The notes under the pieces were generated by a model. The model had not been told where the DNA came from. It saw only the letters and a program-made list of their open reading frames with translations, and did not search any database. Source: Sciurus carolinensis (lineage: Eukaryota; Chordata; Mammalia; Rodentia; Sciuridae). Taken from it: a stretch of DNA of 64,000 nt. Positions within the stretch are counted from its first letter, which is position 1. Each line of letters starts with the position of its first letter. Shown piece after piece: positions 22,531 to 34,470 of the stretch. Where the stretch lies: NCBI RefSeq assembly GCF_902686445.1, contig NC_062220.1, positions 95,728,143 to 95,792,142 on the forward strand. Direction: 5' to 3'. Both the position numbers and the translations under genes were made by a program.

Positions 22531-22909
22531 AGGCCCAAATGGACATACCCCAGAATATTGATTTGGCAAAATGTAATAGGTTTTATTGGAGAAAAGGGAA
22601 TAGGAGGTTAAACAAATTTGAAAACCATCAATATTATAGAAGGAAACAGACTTCTGACCACAAGGTTCCCAATCTTTAGCATACTAATACACAACGAATT
22701 TCCCTGGGGATGTCCTATGCAGAGTCTCCCACAACCATGAGGTGACAAAACCCTTCACTCACAAGCGACCCCAGAACAAGCCTGGGACCCCTGGTGTCTG
22801 CAGCCCTATGACATACTTGTTAAGCTCTCAATAAATATTTGTTCCTAAGGTCTTTTTAATCTCCTCACAGGCAGAACCATTCAAGTCTTCTTTGATGTTA
22901 ACTATTCTG

Positions 22910-23110
22910 GGTTAAGACCCACAGACTGGCAGTCCAACTTTCCACTCAGTTCTGTCCCTCTTCAGCAAGTTATTTACCCTCTCTAAACTTTCAGTCTTCT
23001 TATCTAAAAAATAGGAATACTAATCATAGTTGATTCAAAGGAGTGTAGTGAAAACCAAACAAGATAACATAAATCACTTTGCATCCTTCACAGTCAACAC
23101 TAAAGAGGCT
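22910..23110 (+). repeat. MIR SINE relic
   Basis: Plus-strand order: 'cagactggcagtccaacttt', 'cagcaagttatttaccctct' followed by ctaaactttcagtcttctta, a 'aaaataggaatactaatcat' block, and a degraded 3' end with 'aagataacataaatcacttt'. Confidence 0.75.
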
Positions 23111-23679
23111 AGGTGTCCTTGCTGCTAGTCACAAATGTACCAGCACTGTAACCTCAATGTCACCACTAAGAGGCTTTGGCAAGTCAGTCCCTATCTAGCC
23201 TCGGTATCAGCTCAGGCAAAATCTGTGCTTTGGATTATATCAGTATTCTCCAAACTCAAGTTCTGCAAACACCATTTCCCAGCCGTATAATACTTAACAT
23301 TTCTCATTATTGCAGCTTAGTCTCACCCAAAGCAAGAAAATCAGTGAAATCAGAGGTCTGATGTGCTTGTTATACTTTTCTTGAATACACATTAAGATCA
23401 TTAAAATGAATAAAGAATTATTTAAATATTTCTTAAAAGCCAGCATTAATGCCTTACTCATTTTCTCCATATTCTGGAAAACATTAACTTGGGAATCTCC
23501 ATCCAAGATCCTGTCACTAAAAAGAGTCTGTGCCTTCTCTTCTGAAAAATCACAAACTAACCTTTGCAAACACTCACCTGAGCCACCTAAGGCAATTCAG
23601 ACCACCAAGGGGCCCCTTTTAGAAACAAATTCAAACCATGTAGTATCTGAACATCAGAGATGACACAGGGCATTTCCAT
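23111..23679. other. Unassigned non-coding sequence
   Basis: Overlapping opposite-strand frames at 23294-23663 are chance. No repeat is recognised. Confidence 0.4.
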
Positions 23680-24016
23680 AGGCTGGATCTTGAATATCTC
23701 TCAAAGGATCACATGTTAAAGGTTGTTTTCACTATTGGGATAGTGAAATTATATGAGGTTGGATAAATAGAAGGAAGTTAGGTCACTGGAGACATAACCT
23801 TGAAGGGGTATTGGAATCCTGGTCCCTTACTTTTTTTATCTTTTTGCCTCCTGGTTGCCATGAGGTGAATAGCTTTGCTCCACCATGTACTTATAGCCAT
23901 GAGGCAACAGGGTTCAGCCACCATGAACTGAAACCTCTGAAACTGTGAGCCAAAATAAACATTTTCTTCTTATAAATTGGTATTTTTGTCATCACGATGG
24001 AAAGTTGACTAACACA
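23680..24016 (+). repeat. MaLR LTR
   Basis: Shares the layout of the copies at 9250 and 58120: 'gaaggaagttaggtcactgg', 'gtattggaatcctggtccct', 'gaatagctttgctccaccat', 'gaaactgtgagccaaaataa', and a terminal 'gatggaaagttgactaacac'. Confidence 0.75.
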
Positions 24017-24294
24017 GGCACAGAGTTGACTACAGCATACAGAATTCTCCCTCAAGCTCAGATATTTCAGTCCTTTTTCTGTGTCAGGCAGCTTAATATA
24101 TGTACTTATTTGAATCAAATGGGTTGGCCCAAATGGACAAGTTTTCTACAGTTTAAGTGACAGAATAAAATGACATCTCTGTGATGTGCTATATTAACTG
24201 AAAGGTGAAAGGTGAGGAGGTATTTTTAAAGATACATTTTGACCTAAGACATTTTCAGATTCTAAAATTCACAGAAAACATGTAACAGGCATGA

Positions 24295-24588
24295 TGGCAC
24301 CTGGCCAAGAGCAAGAGTCTCTGCTTCCCCTCTAGGAAAAGTTCATGTTGTAGAGCCCTGGTAACTCTGGACGAAATAACTCCCCCATTACCTCACCCTG
24401 GGGTGGCAGTAACCAGCACTGAAAATGTGTCTGAGCTCACTCCAACAGAACGATGCCCTCCTTTAGATGCCTATAATACCAAAGCCCACTACGAGATGGA
24501 AAAAAGTAAAAACCAAAAGAAATATCTTAATCTAATCAGAAATAAGATGACCTATGACGATATTTTGGAAACATTTTATGGACTCTAA
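24295..24588 (+). other. Orphan open frame, possible decayed or terminal exon
   Basis: About 97 codons are open from a TGA at 24292-24294 to a TAA at 24586-24588. A plausible 3' splice site (polypyrimidine run and CTCTAG, ending at 24335) lies inside, leaving roughly 84 codons. The predicted C-terminal half is hydrophilic, rich in E, K, N and Y, and ends in residues DDILETFYGL, which looks more protein-like than other frames here. Against it: no ATG start except late ones, no poly(A) signal close downstream, no neighbouring exons, and no family I recognise. It does not lie in any repeat I recognise. Chance remains the most likely explanation. Confidence 0.2.
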
Positions 24589-25015
24589 CATTCACTCTTT
24601 CATGTACAGCAATAAGTGGTAGTTGATAATATAGTTATCTTTGCTTTTAACTGCAATTATTCTAAAGCCCTTTTAATAGTTGTCACTTACTTGTTTCCAG
24701 GCTGTAGCAAATTATAGTCAGAGGAGATGGGAGCTGACAACTCTTTTCTTCTGTGAATGGCGCACTCTCCTATCGCTGCAAGGCCTGCCCTCCTCCCCAA
24801 ACACACTTATGGCATGTCCACCAAGAGCAGAAAAATGCTACTACAAGGAACAACAAAGAAGGAATGCCCAGGCCTGTCAGTGTAGAGGGGCTGGGCACTG
24901 CTAGAGACCCCCAAGTCTGTGGGGACTCCTTCTCCTGATCAAAAGAGGGAAAATATGTTTTCCCATGGGGACTCGAAAGGCGTTTATCGACACGAAGGGT
25001 ACATGTTTGGAAAGG

Positions 25016-25048
<33 letters not shown>

Positions 25049-26283
25049 GAAAGAGAACAGGGATGGTGGATTCATTTGAATTAATATCCCAGATATCATT
25101 AATATTACAAACTTCATCCTCCAAGGACACACATCCCAGGGAAAAGAGAATTGGGTCAAAGACACAAAGCAGTCCATATAAAAATGAAATATTTTAAAGT
25201 TAAAATAGCACCTAATAAAAGAAAAAAAAAAATAGAGTGATCACTTTGGCACCTAAAAAACAGTACAGCCTGTCCCCAAGTATTAAAATTGTATGAATAC
25301 AAAAATAACTCTTAAGAGGAGCTTTCAGCACTCAAGTTAATGAATTGGGTTATGGTGCTGCTTAGCCATCTTGACTAAATGGAACATTCTAGACCAGACA
25401 GGGACTGGGCATAACCAACTCATAAACATGTGTATGCCCACAGCCTAGTTGCTTCTGTATTACCCTAGTGTTCATAAGGAACGGGAACCCCAGGATGACA
25501 TTTCTTTTCATAACACTGGTTCTGTTTCAAGTCAACACACAGTGGAAAGATCAAAACAATCAAACGAAAAGGCACATTGGAAAGACCCCCAGGAAATATT
25601 TTCTACCCTTTATGTTTGCAAAAATTCAAAGACTCAACAGATGAAAGAAGAGCAACACACAAATTAATCACTGCTCAGAAGATGAGCCTTTCACTTTTAA
25701 TTAACATTCTGTCCTTAATCCAAAAGCAGAAGTAAAACACAAGATGCACAGTGCTTACGTGCCTCTTGCTGGGAAGTGTTACCTCTCTTCCCCAGGCTTT
25801 CTCTATTCTTGGCGGAATGTGTTTAAATTTAAGATGCAGTCTCAGCACTGCGTGGAGCTGCGTGATGCAAACAGTGTGGGCTGGCGCCACCCAGAACTCC
25901 ACGGGGGAGGACAACCAGGAAGTCAGCTCTCCTGCTCAGTAGGCTCCATTCAGTCCCCAGGACTTGGGCACAGATATCGTGGGTTTTTCAATGAGGTGAG
26001 GAGGAGGTACAGGGAGGGAATGCCAAATAATACTTTGGAAGGAATTTTAAAACACCTGGGTTTAAACTGTGGGTGTCCAACTTGTCTTCTTCCCTACTCA
26101 CTTTTCTCAGTGATTCCACATTCGTTCTAGAGGGCTCCAGGGCAATAGATGAAATGGAGTTAAGAATCACAGATTGCAAAGAAAGAGGCTGGCACAGATG
26201 AAGCATCTCAATGGGCAATCCCCAATACCATGGAGCGATTTGTTCAAAACATTTCTTTTTATTTAATGATGATAATAATAATG
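24589..26283. other. Mostly unassigned sequence with a TG microsatellite
   Basis: No gene is supported. A dinucleotide run lies at 25017-25047. Frames at 25744-26130 (128 codons) and 24770-25177 (135 codons, through the CA/TG run) are not convincing. Confidence 0.4.
25017..25047. repeat. (TG)n microsatellite
   Basis: About 15 uninterrupted TG units. Likely length-polymorphic. Confidence 0.98.
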
Positions 26284-26370
26284 ATGATGATTTTGCAGTG
26301 CTGGGAATTAAAATCAGGGTCTCATGTATGCTAGGCTAGTGTTCTACCACTGAGCTACACTCCCATCTCT
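26284..26370 (-). mobile_element. ID SINE (antisense)
   Basis: Reversed ID: 'gcagtgctgggaattaaaat' (mutated B box), 'catgtatgctaggctagtgt' and 'ctaccactgagctacactcc' (A-box half). A short GAT/AAT-rich tract at 26264-26289 marks the tail side. Confidence 0.8.
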
Positions 26371-26404
26371 GTCTGAAACATTTCTTAAATCTTCCCTAGA
26401 GGTG

Positions 26405-26762
26405 CTGCTATGGTCTGGGTATGGTTTAAATGTGTTCCCCTAAAGTTCATGGGTTAGGGGCTTGGACCCTGGTGTGATGATATTAAGAGGTAGTGACATA
26501 TTTGAGAGTGGAGCTTAGTGGGAGGTCTTTAACTCATTGGGGTCACTGAACTTGGAAGGGACTGATGGTGTTCTCATGGGATCCCAGCTGTGCTTTGACT
26601 TCCCATCTTGTCATGTGATCTCTCCCACTACATATATTCCTGCCATTGTGAGGCTATCTACCATGTGGCCTTCACCAGAGCTAAGTCCATACGAGCACCA
26701 TGCTCTCAAACTTCCAGAAATGTAAGCTGAAAAAGTCTCTTTTCTTATAAGGATAACAGGGG
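26405..26762 (+). repeat. MaLR LTR
   Basis: Starts 'ctgctatggtctgggtatgg', then 'gtgttcccctaaagttcatg', 'gggaggtctttaactcattg', and an end block 'ccagaaatgtaagctgaaaa' with 'tttcttataaggataacagg'. Similar to the LTR at 28156. Confidence 0.7.
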
Positions 26763-28155
26763 CGCAGATGACATCAACATGAAACTGCCTAACAGATATT
26801 AGGAGGCAGAGAAAAGGGCTGATCTTCAGTTTCACCACTCTCCCATCCAGCCATCTTTGAAAATTGCCTGGTGGGCATGCCCAGCAGATGAAAAAATTAG
26901 TGCCCACCATTAGGTTGATGTGCTTCTGGGTCAGCAGGGAAGACGGAGCAGTGTACAAGCACAAAGTGATGAGTTTTCTTCGTTTTTCTGGTTGTTTCCC
27001 TTTTCTTCACAGAGGCATGAACTAGTCCTCTAAGGTGGGGGGCTGATCACTTAGAGGCCAAGAATGCTTTCTGAAGATGGCTGTAGGTTTTGAAGCATGA
27101 GAGATAAAGTTTTAGGAAGAAGAGAAATCAAAAGTTACCTAGTAATCTCCAAAGCGGGCTTCATATCACAATTACCTGGAACAGGGTCGTCTTTGTATAA
27201 ATGGGGATCCTAGGAATCCACAGCAGAATCAGGATTTCTGGCACTGAGAACCCAGATTCTGAATTTGTCAAGTTGCAGAGATAATCCAGAAGCAGTTGAT
27301 CAATTTACAGATTTCCACTTGGAATACGTGGACCATATCTAGTCCCCTCCCTCAACATCTAAAGCTAAGAAAACAGGGGCCATCAAGGAAACACAGGTGA
27401 CAGTCACTGGCAGCCTTGAGACTAGGAGACTGGCCCCTCAATTCCAAATTCAGTGACTGGACCACAGACCCCACAGAGCTCCACCTGGAACAACATCTCC
27501 CACCAAGCACATCTTTGGTCAATAGCACACAGGCCTCCTCTGAATCCCTTTCTTGGGTTCTGCCTCAGGACATTAGAGTTCACAATATTACAGCTGTGCT
27601 CCTAGCTGCCCCTTTGCCGCTGGGGAGTGCAAGATCACTCCTCTATTACCATTTCCCTGGTATTGCATGCTTGAAGAATGAGTTAATGAATGAAGACCAT
27701 TAATGGGACCCATGAACAGCTCTCCTTAGAGCATCAGGGAAGTTAAAAAAAGTGGGGGAGGGCTTACCTCATCCAGACAGAACTCATTTTCTCTGAGCAG
27801 AGAAGAATAAGACCCAGAAAACAAACTCTGGTCCTGAAAAACAGCCCTTGAAATTTAAGTCATAATGCAAAGAACAGAAAATGTAGTGAATTATTTTTGC
27901 AGATAAAACCTGTTCAAGTGAAAATGGCATTTTTTTAAAATCCAAAGTTTAAAGTCAAATGAGTGTGTCAGATGGTCTGGATCCTAATAGGCTGCACAGG
28001 GAGGGATTTGAGGAAGCAAGTGGGGTCAGGGCTTGCAACAGGCAAGTACTTCCTAGTGGGGAGAGTGACCATAGTAGACAGCAGTCAAGATAATAATGAG
28101 AATGGTCTACCTTGCACAGGCCTCATGTGTATCTAGAAGTGAAAAAGATGGAAAG
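26763..28155. other. Mostly unassigned sequence with a hAT-like relic
   Basis: At about 27155-27300 blocks such as 'gcttcatatcacaattacct' and ggaatccacagcagaatcag suggest a diverged hAT-Charlie miniature element (MER5/MER20 type). The rest holds nothing recognisable. Confidence 0.4.
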
Positions 28156-28505
28156 CTGCTATGGTTTAGGTATGGTTTGAGAGTGTCCCCCTAAGGGTTC
28201 ATGTACTGAAACTTAATCCCATTGCATAGTGTTAAGTTAAGGTAGGGCCTTTGTGAAGTGATTAGGATTAGATAAGGTCATCAAGGTAGAGACCCCATGA
28301 TTGAGGAGGAGACAAGAAGACACACACACTCACTCTGTCTCTTGCCATATGATGTCCTGAGTCACCCTGGGATTCAGCAAGAAGGACATTACCAGATGCA
28401 GACCCTCAACCTTGCACTCCAGAACTATGAGCCAAGATAAGTTTTTTTTCTTCATAAACTTATCTAACCTCAGGGGCATTGTTAGAGTAACAAAAACCAG
28501 ACTAC
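28156..28505 (+). repeat. MaLR 5' LTR
   Basis: Starts 'ctgctatggtttaggtatgg', has 'tgtccccctaagggttcatg', 'gaagtgattaggattagata' and 'tctcttgccatatgatgtcc', and ends with 'ctccagaactatgagccaag' and 'gagtaacaaaaaccagacta'. It is followed directly by MaLR internal sequence, so this is the 5' LTR of a partial element. Confidence 0.75.
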
Positions 28506-29480
28506 CACAGAAGCCTCCAAAATTGTCACTTGTTCTGTATAAGCAGAAAAGTTCAAGTTCAAGTAAACAAAAGTCTAATCTGAATGATAAAAACAGAGAG
28601 CCACAGCCTCTCAAACATTTTTCAGATCTGAACCAGTTTACAGACCCAGAATGAAGGGGAATTTGGGTTCCTTTGACAAAGAACCCTAGCATACTGACAA
28701 AAATGTAGTCAATCTTTCTCTCAGTCCTCCCCAAGTAGACTAAGATACAGCCTCTTCCCAGAGTGACTGTACATTGGGGAAAAGGGACTGGTGAACAAAG
28801 GCTTTGAACTGACACCAATTCCAGGAGACACAAAACATCACTGTGGTCCCAGTCAGACGCAGGACTTATGGGGGTCAGATGATCTAAGGAGTTTTAGCTC
28901 AGGTTCATCTCACAGTAAGCTTTATGGGTCCCTGTGTCCTTCCTATGGTTATTTCTCCAGCTCCAGAATGCATAATGAGAATAGACATATTCAGCAACTG
29001 GCAGCATTCCTATATTAAAGAAGCAGGGAGTTGTTTGGTTACTCCATTGAGGGAGAACAGGGTTGTGGAAGGCCTAAGAATGTGGTTCCAAAGGCTCAAA
29101 TCTTCTCTCCTTCCAGAGTGAACTCAGAACACTTACGTTTGGGATTTACTGAGAGTGTGCTATTTGGCTTAAAAGAAATGGGCTCAGTTCAGCATTTGAA
29201 CATCAGGATAAATCATCCCAGCCATGAAGAGCCAAGACACTATCAAGTTTCAATTGCTAGCTGAAACTCCTGATAGCTGCTAGAAAAATAGTGCACAATT
29301 ATAGCCTAGAAATACAAATTACCAAGGCCACGGGACTCTCAGAATGTAATAAATGAAGTGTGGGTTACCGCATGTGTGGTCAAGATCCCAGCCCCCAGTG
29401 TGTGTCACAAATGCCTGGTGACCCACAGGACCTGGAGAGAAAGGAAGAAAAAGACTCTCCAAAAATCCCACACTGGCTGC
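28506..29480 (+). repeat. MaLR internal region remnant
   Basis: Right after the LTR come blocks typical of the non-coding MaLR internal part: 'ctgacaaaaatgtagtcaat', 'cctcttcccagagtgactgt' followed by acattggggaaaaggg, a 'ggagacacaaaacatcactg' block, a 'gcataatgagaatagacata' block and 'ttactgagagtgtgctattt'. No gag or pol frame is intact. No 3' LTR is seen before the signal fades at about 29480. The 167-codon minus-strand frame (28330-28833) spans LTR and internal sequence and is fortuitous. Confidence 0.6.
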
Positions 29481-30984
29481 ACTGTGGATAAGAGACAAAA
29501 GGGATAGAAGTTTTAGGGTTTAATGCAAGAAACACTCCCTACATTCTTCTGAATTTTATGGTCCTCTAATGTTTATGCCCCATAGGTTCTTTGTAATCAG
29601 GAGATCATTATAAGTAGACAGGAGAGTGCCTCTGCATATAGTTATACAATGACAGAATGTGGTTTCCTCCTCTGGAACGTTCCTTACGTCCAGGGTAGAC
29701 TTGGGCACAGTGGAATGATGCTAAGGCAGTAACCAAGGCCTTCCCAGGATGAGGACAAGCACAGCTAATGCCATGTGTCTCCCCACATCTGAAATATCCA
29801 GAATCTCCTCAAGCACAGTGACCTTGGGCAGGGCTGGTCTTCAGCAAAATGGAGGACAAGGGAGTTACATGCCAGGCATTGCTGAACGGACCGCTCAGGG
29901 GCCTGACTCAAGGACAGAAAGACCATTTGGAAGGCTCTCCCAAAGAAGCTATAGAACGGATGTAGAGCTCACATGCATGGGGACCAGAGTGTCTTTCTAC
30001 ACTCACTAGGTACCTCTTAAGGGGTCAGCATGACACATGCGCCTTAAGTCCTCCAGTCAAGGAAAAAGACAGGAACCAGAGGGTAGGACAGCACTGTCAC
30101 CACCAGCACAAGGAAGCCCTGCACACGAGGAGCCCTTCTCTTGGAAACAAGTCCAGAGACAGGGAGCAAGCATGAGGCAGCCACAGAAGGCTCCTAGAGG
30201 AAAGGACAACCCAGGTGCCTCATAAGGACCAGGAGAAACTATTTTCCAGGTTGTTCATGTGCAACAGAAGCAGGTCCCTCCCTCTGCTAGCCCTCCAAGC
30301 TGTCTGATGCCTTTTGTGTGACTTCTTTTCTGCCTGATTCTTGTCCTAAATATTCATATCCACCCAGTTCCACTTGAGGAATTCTGGGTTGTGATACCAA
30401 TTCCCTGGGGAACAATCTGAGCCCTTCTTCTCCCTCTCCAACAGCCTCCAAGCAGAATCTAAAGACAAGCATGGGGAACAGGGAAATAAAAGGAGAGGTC
30501 CCCAAAATGAAATTTCCTGGTATCCCTGGCCCTTTAGAATGTCTCTGGAAACAAGTCTCTGTTGTAGCAGTTATGGACCAGTCTCTCCCCTGTACGCTGA
30601 GCTCGGACTCCTGCTCCAGAGAACAAAGTAGGTAAAGAACCACCAGCCTGCCCCTCTCCCCACCTCCTGAGGCCATCACCTCCAACTCCGAACCTCATCC
30701 GGAACTCAGAGTCCCATTAAACAGGAACAAAATGAAAAGTAAAATATCAGAGACACAGAAAGAGTGGGCCACAGAGCTGAGAAAAAAGCTGCATATGAAA
30801 GGATTAAAAAATACATTAGAAAGAACTCAAAGGATTTAGAAGTCATTTCAAGTGCACCAGAAGAAAATCCCTCCAGCACTGGGAGAACAGGTCCAGCTTC
30901 AAACCTGGGCGCTAAAGAGGTTCCATCCTCTTCTGATGTCTAATAAGGTTTTGCCTTGAGGTTTTTCATTCTCTTATCACTCTA
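29481..30984. other. Unassigned sequence
   Basis: Moderately GC-rich. Frames of 60-132 codons occur on both strands (for example 30287-30685), but none resembles a known protein. No repeat is recognised. Confidence 0.4.
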
Positions 30985-31120
30985 CTACTTTCTAGGATGA
31001 TGCTTCTCAGAGAGGAGGTGGGGGCCACGTGCATCAAAATCACCTGAGACTGGTTAAAATGGAGCTTCCTGGGTCCCCAGTAATTCTGAGGCAATCTGAA
31101 GTCTGAGAAGCACAGAAATA
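30985..31120 (+). repeat. hAT-Charlie miniature element relic
   Basis: Blocks 'gatgcttctcagagaggagg', 'gtgcatcaaaatcacctgag' and 'gaagtctgagaagcacag' match the inverted-end layout of MER20/MER5-type non-autonomous hAT elements. Confidence 0.6.
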
Positions 31121-31324
31121 GGTCCTTTATCATTCCTAAGTGGTTGCAATACCCAGGCTAAATCACTCATTTAAATGGCTGCTAAAAATCTGAAGGAGAC
31201 ATGAGCGGCTAAATTGATTCTTTTAGAAAATTGTTAGATTCTAAAAGTAATGATAGTGGAGTCACATTGTGACCGGTTTTAAGTGATGTAAAATTTACAC
31301 AAGGAATCCAAGAAGAACTTTTTC

Positions 31325-32085
31325 AAAGCACAAATGTGACCACGTCACTTTCTTGAGTAAGACACATCAATGTCCTCCCATTTTTTTTTTTTTTTGGTAT
31401 TGGGGATTGAACTCACAGCCACATCCCCAGCCCTTTTTTAATATTTTATTTAGAGACAGGGTCTTGCTTAAGGTCTCAGTAAGTTAATGAGTCTGGTTTT
31501 GAATTCACAATCCTCCCTGCCTCAGCCTCCTGAGCTGCTGGTATTATAGGCAAGTGCTACCACGACCTGTCCCAGTTCCCTTTTGATAAAGGTCCAGACC
31601 TATGGTACCAATCGAAACTGACCCTCCAGCAGCTGAACAATCCATACTTACCTTCCCAGTCTCAGGCAGAAATGGAATGCTCCCTGCCCCAGGCACTCTG
31701 GTCTTCTCTTCCTGCAAAAGCCAGGGTCCACCCTTCCCCTGGCCTTCACCTGCCATTCCTCTATATGGCCATCCCTTTGTACCCAGTAAAACACTTTTGC
31801 TCTCTTCCCAGACATCCCTACTACATCAATTCTGCCACTGCAAGGCCTCTTAGCATCAGTACATTTCCTCCGCTGCCCTTAGCCAAGTTGAAATGATATC
31901 TTCAATTATGTGATCTTTTGATTAATATGTATTTCCTTCACTGGTGTATAAAGCAGCCCAGGAAACAGCAACAGGTTTATTTTTTCCCTAGGAAGGAGGC
32001 TCCCCATGTCTACATATAACCCAGCATACCATGTGGTACAAAGCAGGTGATCAATAAATATTTGTGAACTAGCAAATGAATTAAA
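31325..32085 (+). repeat. L2 LINE 3' region, split by a SINE
   Basis: Upstream of the SINE: 'cacaaatgtgaccacgtcac'. Downstream: 'ttttgataaaggtccagacc', 'caggcactctggtcttctct', 'ttgaaatgatatcttcaatt', and the 3' end 'acaaagcaggtgatcaataa' followed by atatttgtgaac. The order follows L2. Confidence 0.7.
31380..31575 (-). mobile_element. B1-dID dimeric SINE (antisense)
   Basis: Poly-T start, then the reversed ID half ('ggtattggggattgaactca', 'cagccacatccccagccct'), then the reversed B1 half ('tattttatttagagacaggg', 'tcctccctgcctcagcctcc'). It ends 'ggcaagtgctaccacgacct'. Inserted in the L2. Confidence 0.9.
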
Positions 32086-34299
32086 ATGGATTTCCAAATC
32101 AAACACTTGGGGCAAATTCAGATGCAGGGCAGCAATGAAGAATTTAAAGTATACCCTGATCCTTCTTCAAAGTTTCCAATATTTCTCAAATAGCCAAGGG
32201 CTAACATGCTGTGGTGGCCTCTTCTCCCCCACATATGGTCCTAAATACCCTCTTTTGCATTTTTCAAATGGTTGGGCCCAAATCTTCCTAATACAATGTC
32301 TGGATTTTGAAAGAAGGGGGAAATACAACATTAAAACTGTGTATCCTAGCAGCACATAAAAAAAGATTCATAATGAACCCAATTCATCCAGTGACTACAA
32401 AAGTGGAATGATGTCTCCCTGGTTGCATAAAGGAATACACCATTAAGTCATCTCCTATCTTTCAGGTAGTTGGCCATAGCAGGGGTAATGGTTTGCTGCC
32501 CTAACTGAGTTCATTTACATGTTCCTAAGGAGGCAAAGGTCGTAACACAAATCATTCCCTATAGTTCAACAAGTATTATTACTCACTCAACTCTGTTCTG
32601 GTGCAACAGGTCCAATTAAGGCAAAAGTGAATTTTACAAAGTGATGGGAAGTTGACAGACAGTAGAACATACATTTTTCGGCAGAAAAGAGGATCCAATT
32701 TTGAATGGGCAGCAAGCCTCTCTGACACCTAAATTTTCCCGTCTATACAATGGATACAAGGTGAGTTCATATGCCTGAAGTCTTTTAAGCTGTTTTATAT
32801 TTTGGTGTGAATATAGTTCTCCAGTTATTAACTATAAATCCATATTTCAGTACACAAATCTTTTCATGGGTCTTTAAACATATTTAACATTGGATTCTAT
32901 TTAAAGTTACACACCATCTCTGACACACTAAAAAGAGGCATCATCAAACAACTGACCCTCCAGCAGCTGACCAACCCATGCTTAACACCCTAGTTAGTAA
33001 AAGAAAAGAAAGAGACTGGAAATTTTATACACTGAAGACAGTGTGCAATTTGTTCCAATCAATATTTGCATACAGTGCTTAGGTAAGTGACTTCTCGCGA
33101 AAGTATTCATGGGAGTGGGGAGTGGAAACCAAACAACAGTACCCTGAGAGCAGGAGTTTGGAGAAGTTTCCATTTGGGACACTGCTCTCTCATACCCATA
33201 CTTCAATCCACAGTGTTTCAGTGTCTAGATTGAGGTTTATCTTTCTTCAACCAACTTCATAAAAGCCATTATTAAGGGAGTCTTTAATGGATACAAGAGC
33301 AACTGCTTAAGGAGCTGGTGAGCCTGGGAGCTGGTTCCTGCCTTTCTGGAGTATCATGAAGTAGAAGAGGCACCCAACACGATCCATCACTCACCAGAAG
33401 TAATGAATAGAAATAAAAACTCGTGGCTTCTACTTCAGTGACCATAAAGTGAATTGCCCATCACAGGACACTCTTGAAAGGGAAAGTTGGTGCAATTAAT
33501 GATGCTGGGACAACAGAGCTATACTGGATCTGCACTAGTAGGACACTCCTCATCCTCCTTTTATTTTCCTGTTTTTATCCTCAGAGTAATTTCTAACCTG
33601 GCTGACAGCCTGACAAACTGGCTCAGATTAAAGAAGAAAAATTAATACTTCACAATCTCCCACATGCTAATGAACATTTAAATAGTCTCCTACTTACCCT
33701 AAGGTTCCAAGTGTTACTGGAACCACTGAGCCTCCTTTTCACACTATGTAAACCTACAAAACCCAGTTCAATTGAATGAAATTCCTGTCAACTGCTCCTC
33801 CACTACTATTCCACTACCAGGATTTCTTACCTGGCTCTTGTCTACACTTGGACAAATGCAAACAGCCCCCAAAAGCCAAAATCAAGAAAAGGGAAAGAGC
33901 CCTACTCCACAACCTCCATTCTCTCTCCTGGGAGTAAGATAATAATAGAATAAAATTAGTGAACCCCTGGTTAGTTTGAATTGAACTGGAGATAGACACC
34001 TACTTACAAGGGCTTTTATTTGAGGGCCCCAAACTGCCAACATGGTTCATTACATCAATTCTGTTCATTCACAATTGATTGTCATTTATCCTGAACTGTA
34101 TTTTAGCAGTTTACTTCTCGTGTATTCTTAAAGAAAAGCAAAGTAACAGTCTAGTTGAGATCTCAGGAGGAATGGCCTAGGTCATTTAAAGAAAATGAAA
34201 AAATAAATGTATGCCTTTAAATGATTTTAGCAAGACACTTGAATTAAAAACCTGAATAGAAACTATTGAATTAGTAATAATAACATCAATAGGAATGGC
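32086..34299. other. Unassigned sequence, about 2.2 kb
   Basis: No gene or confident repeat. A 21 bp exact direct repeat of a segment in the L2 (31616-31636) occurs at 32950-32970. Confidence 0.45.
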
Positions 34300-34470
34300 A
34301 AATCCAGTGCATTTGGAGCACCATTGCAATCATTATTACATTTAATCATCTCAGCAACTCTAAGAGCTAGGGACTTAGATTTACCTTCATTTGAAAGATG
34401 CAAAAACTGGGGCTGAGAAAGATAATTACCTTAACCCAAGTCACCCAACTGGTATATGCAAAAATAGACT
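34300..34470 (-). repeat. MIR SINE relic
   Basis: The reversed MIR shows as 'tacatttaatcatctcagca', 'gatttaccttcatttgaaag' and 'accttaacccaagtcaccca', followed by actggtatat. Confidence 0.75.

Noticed and set aside
24770..25177. 135-codon minus-strand frame with a His/Thr repeat
   Set aside because: The repeat is the translated TG/CA microsatellite. No other coding support.
28330..28833. 167-codon minus-strand open frame
   Set aside because: Lies antisense across a MaLR LTR and its internal region. Fortuitous frame in repeat DNA.
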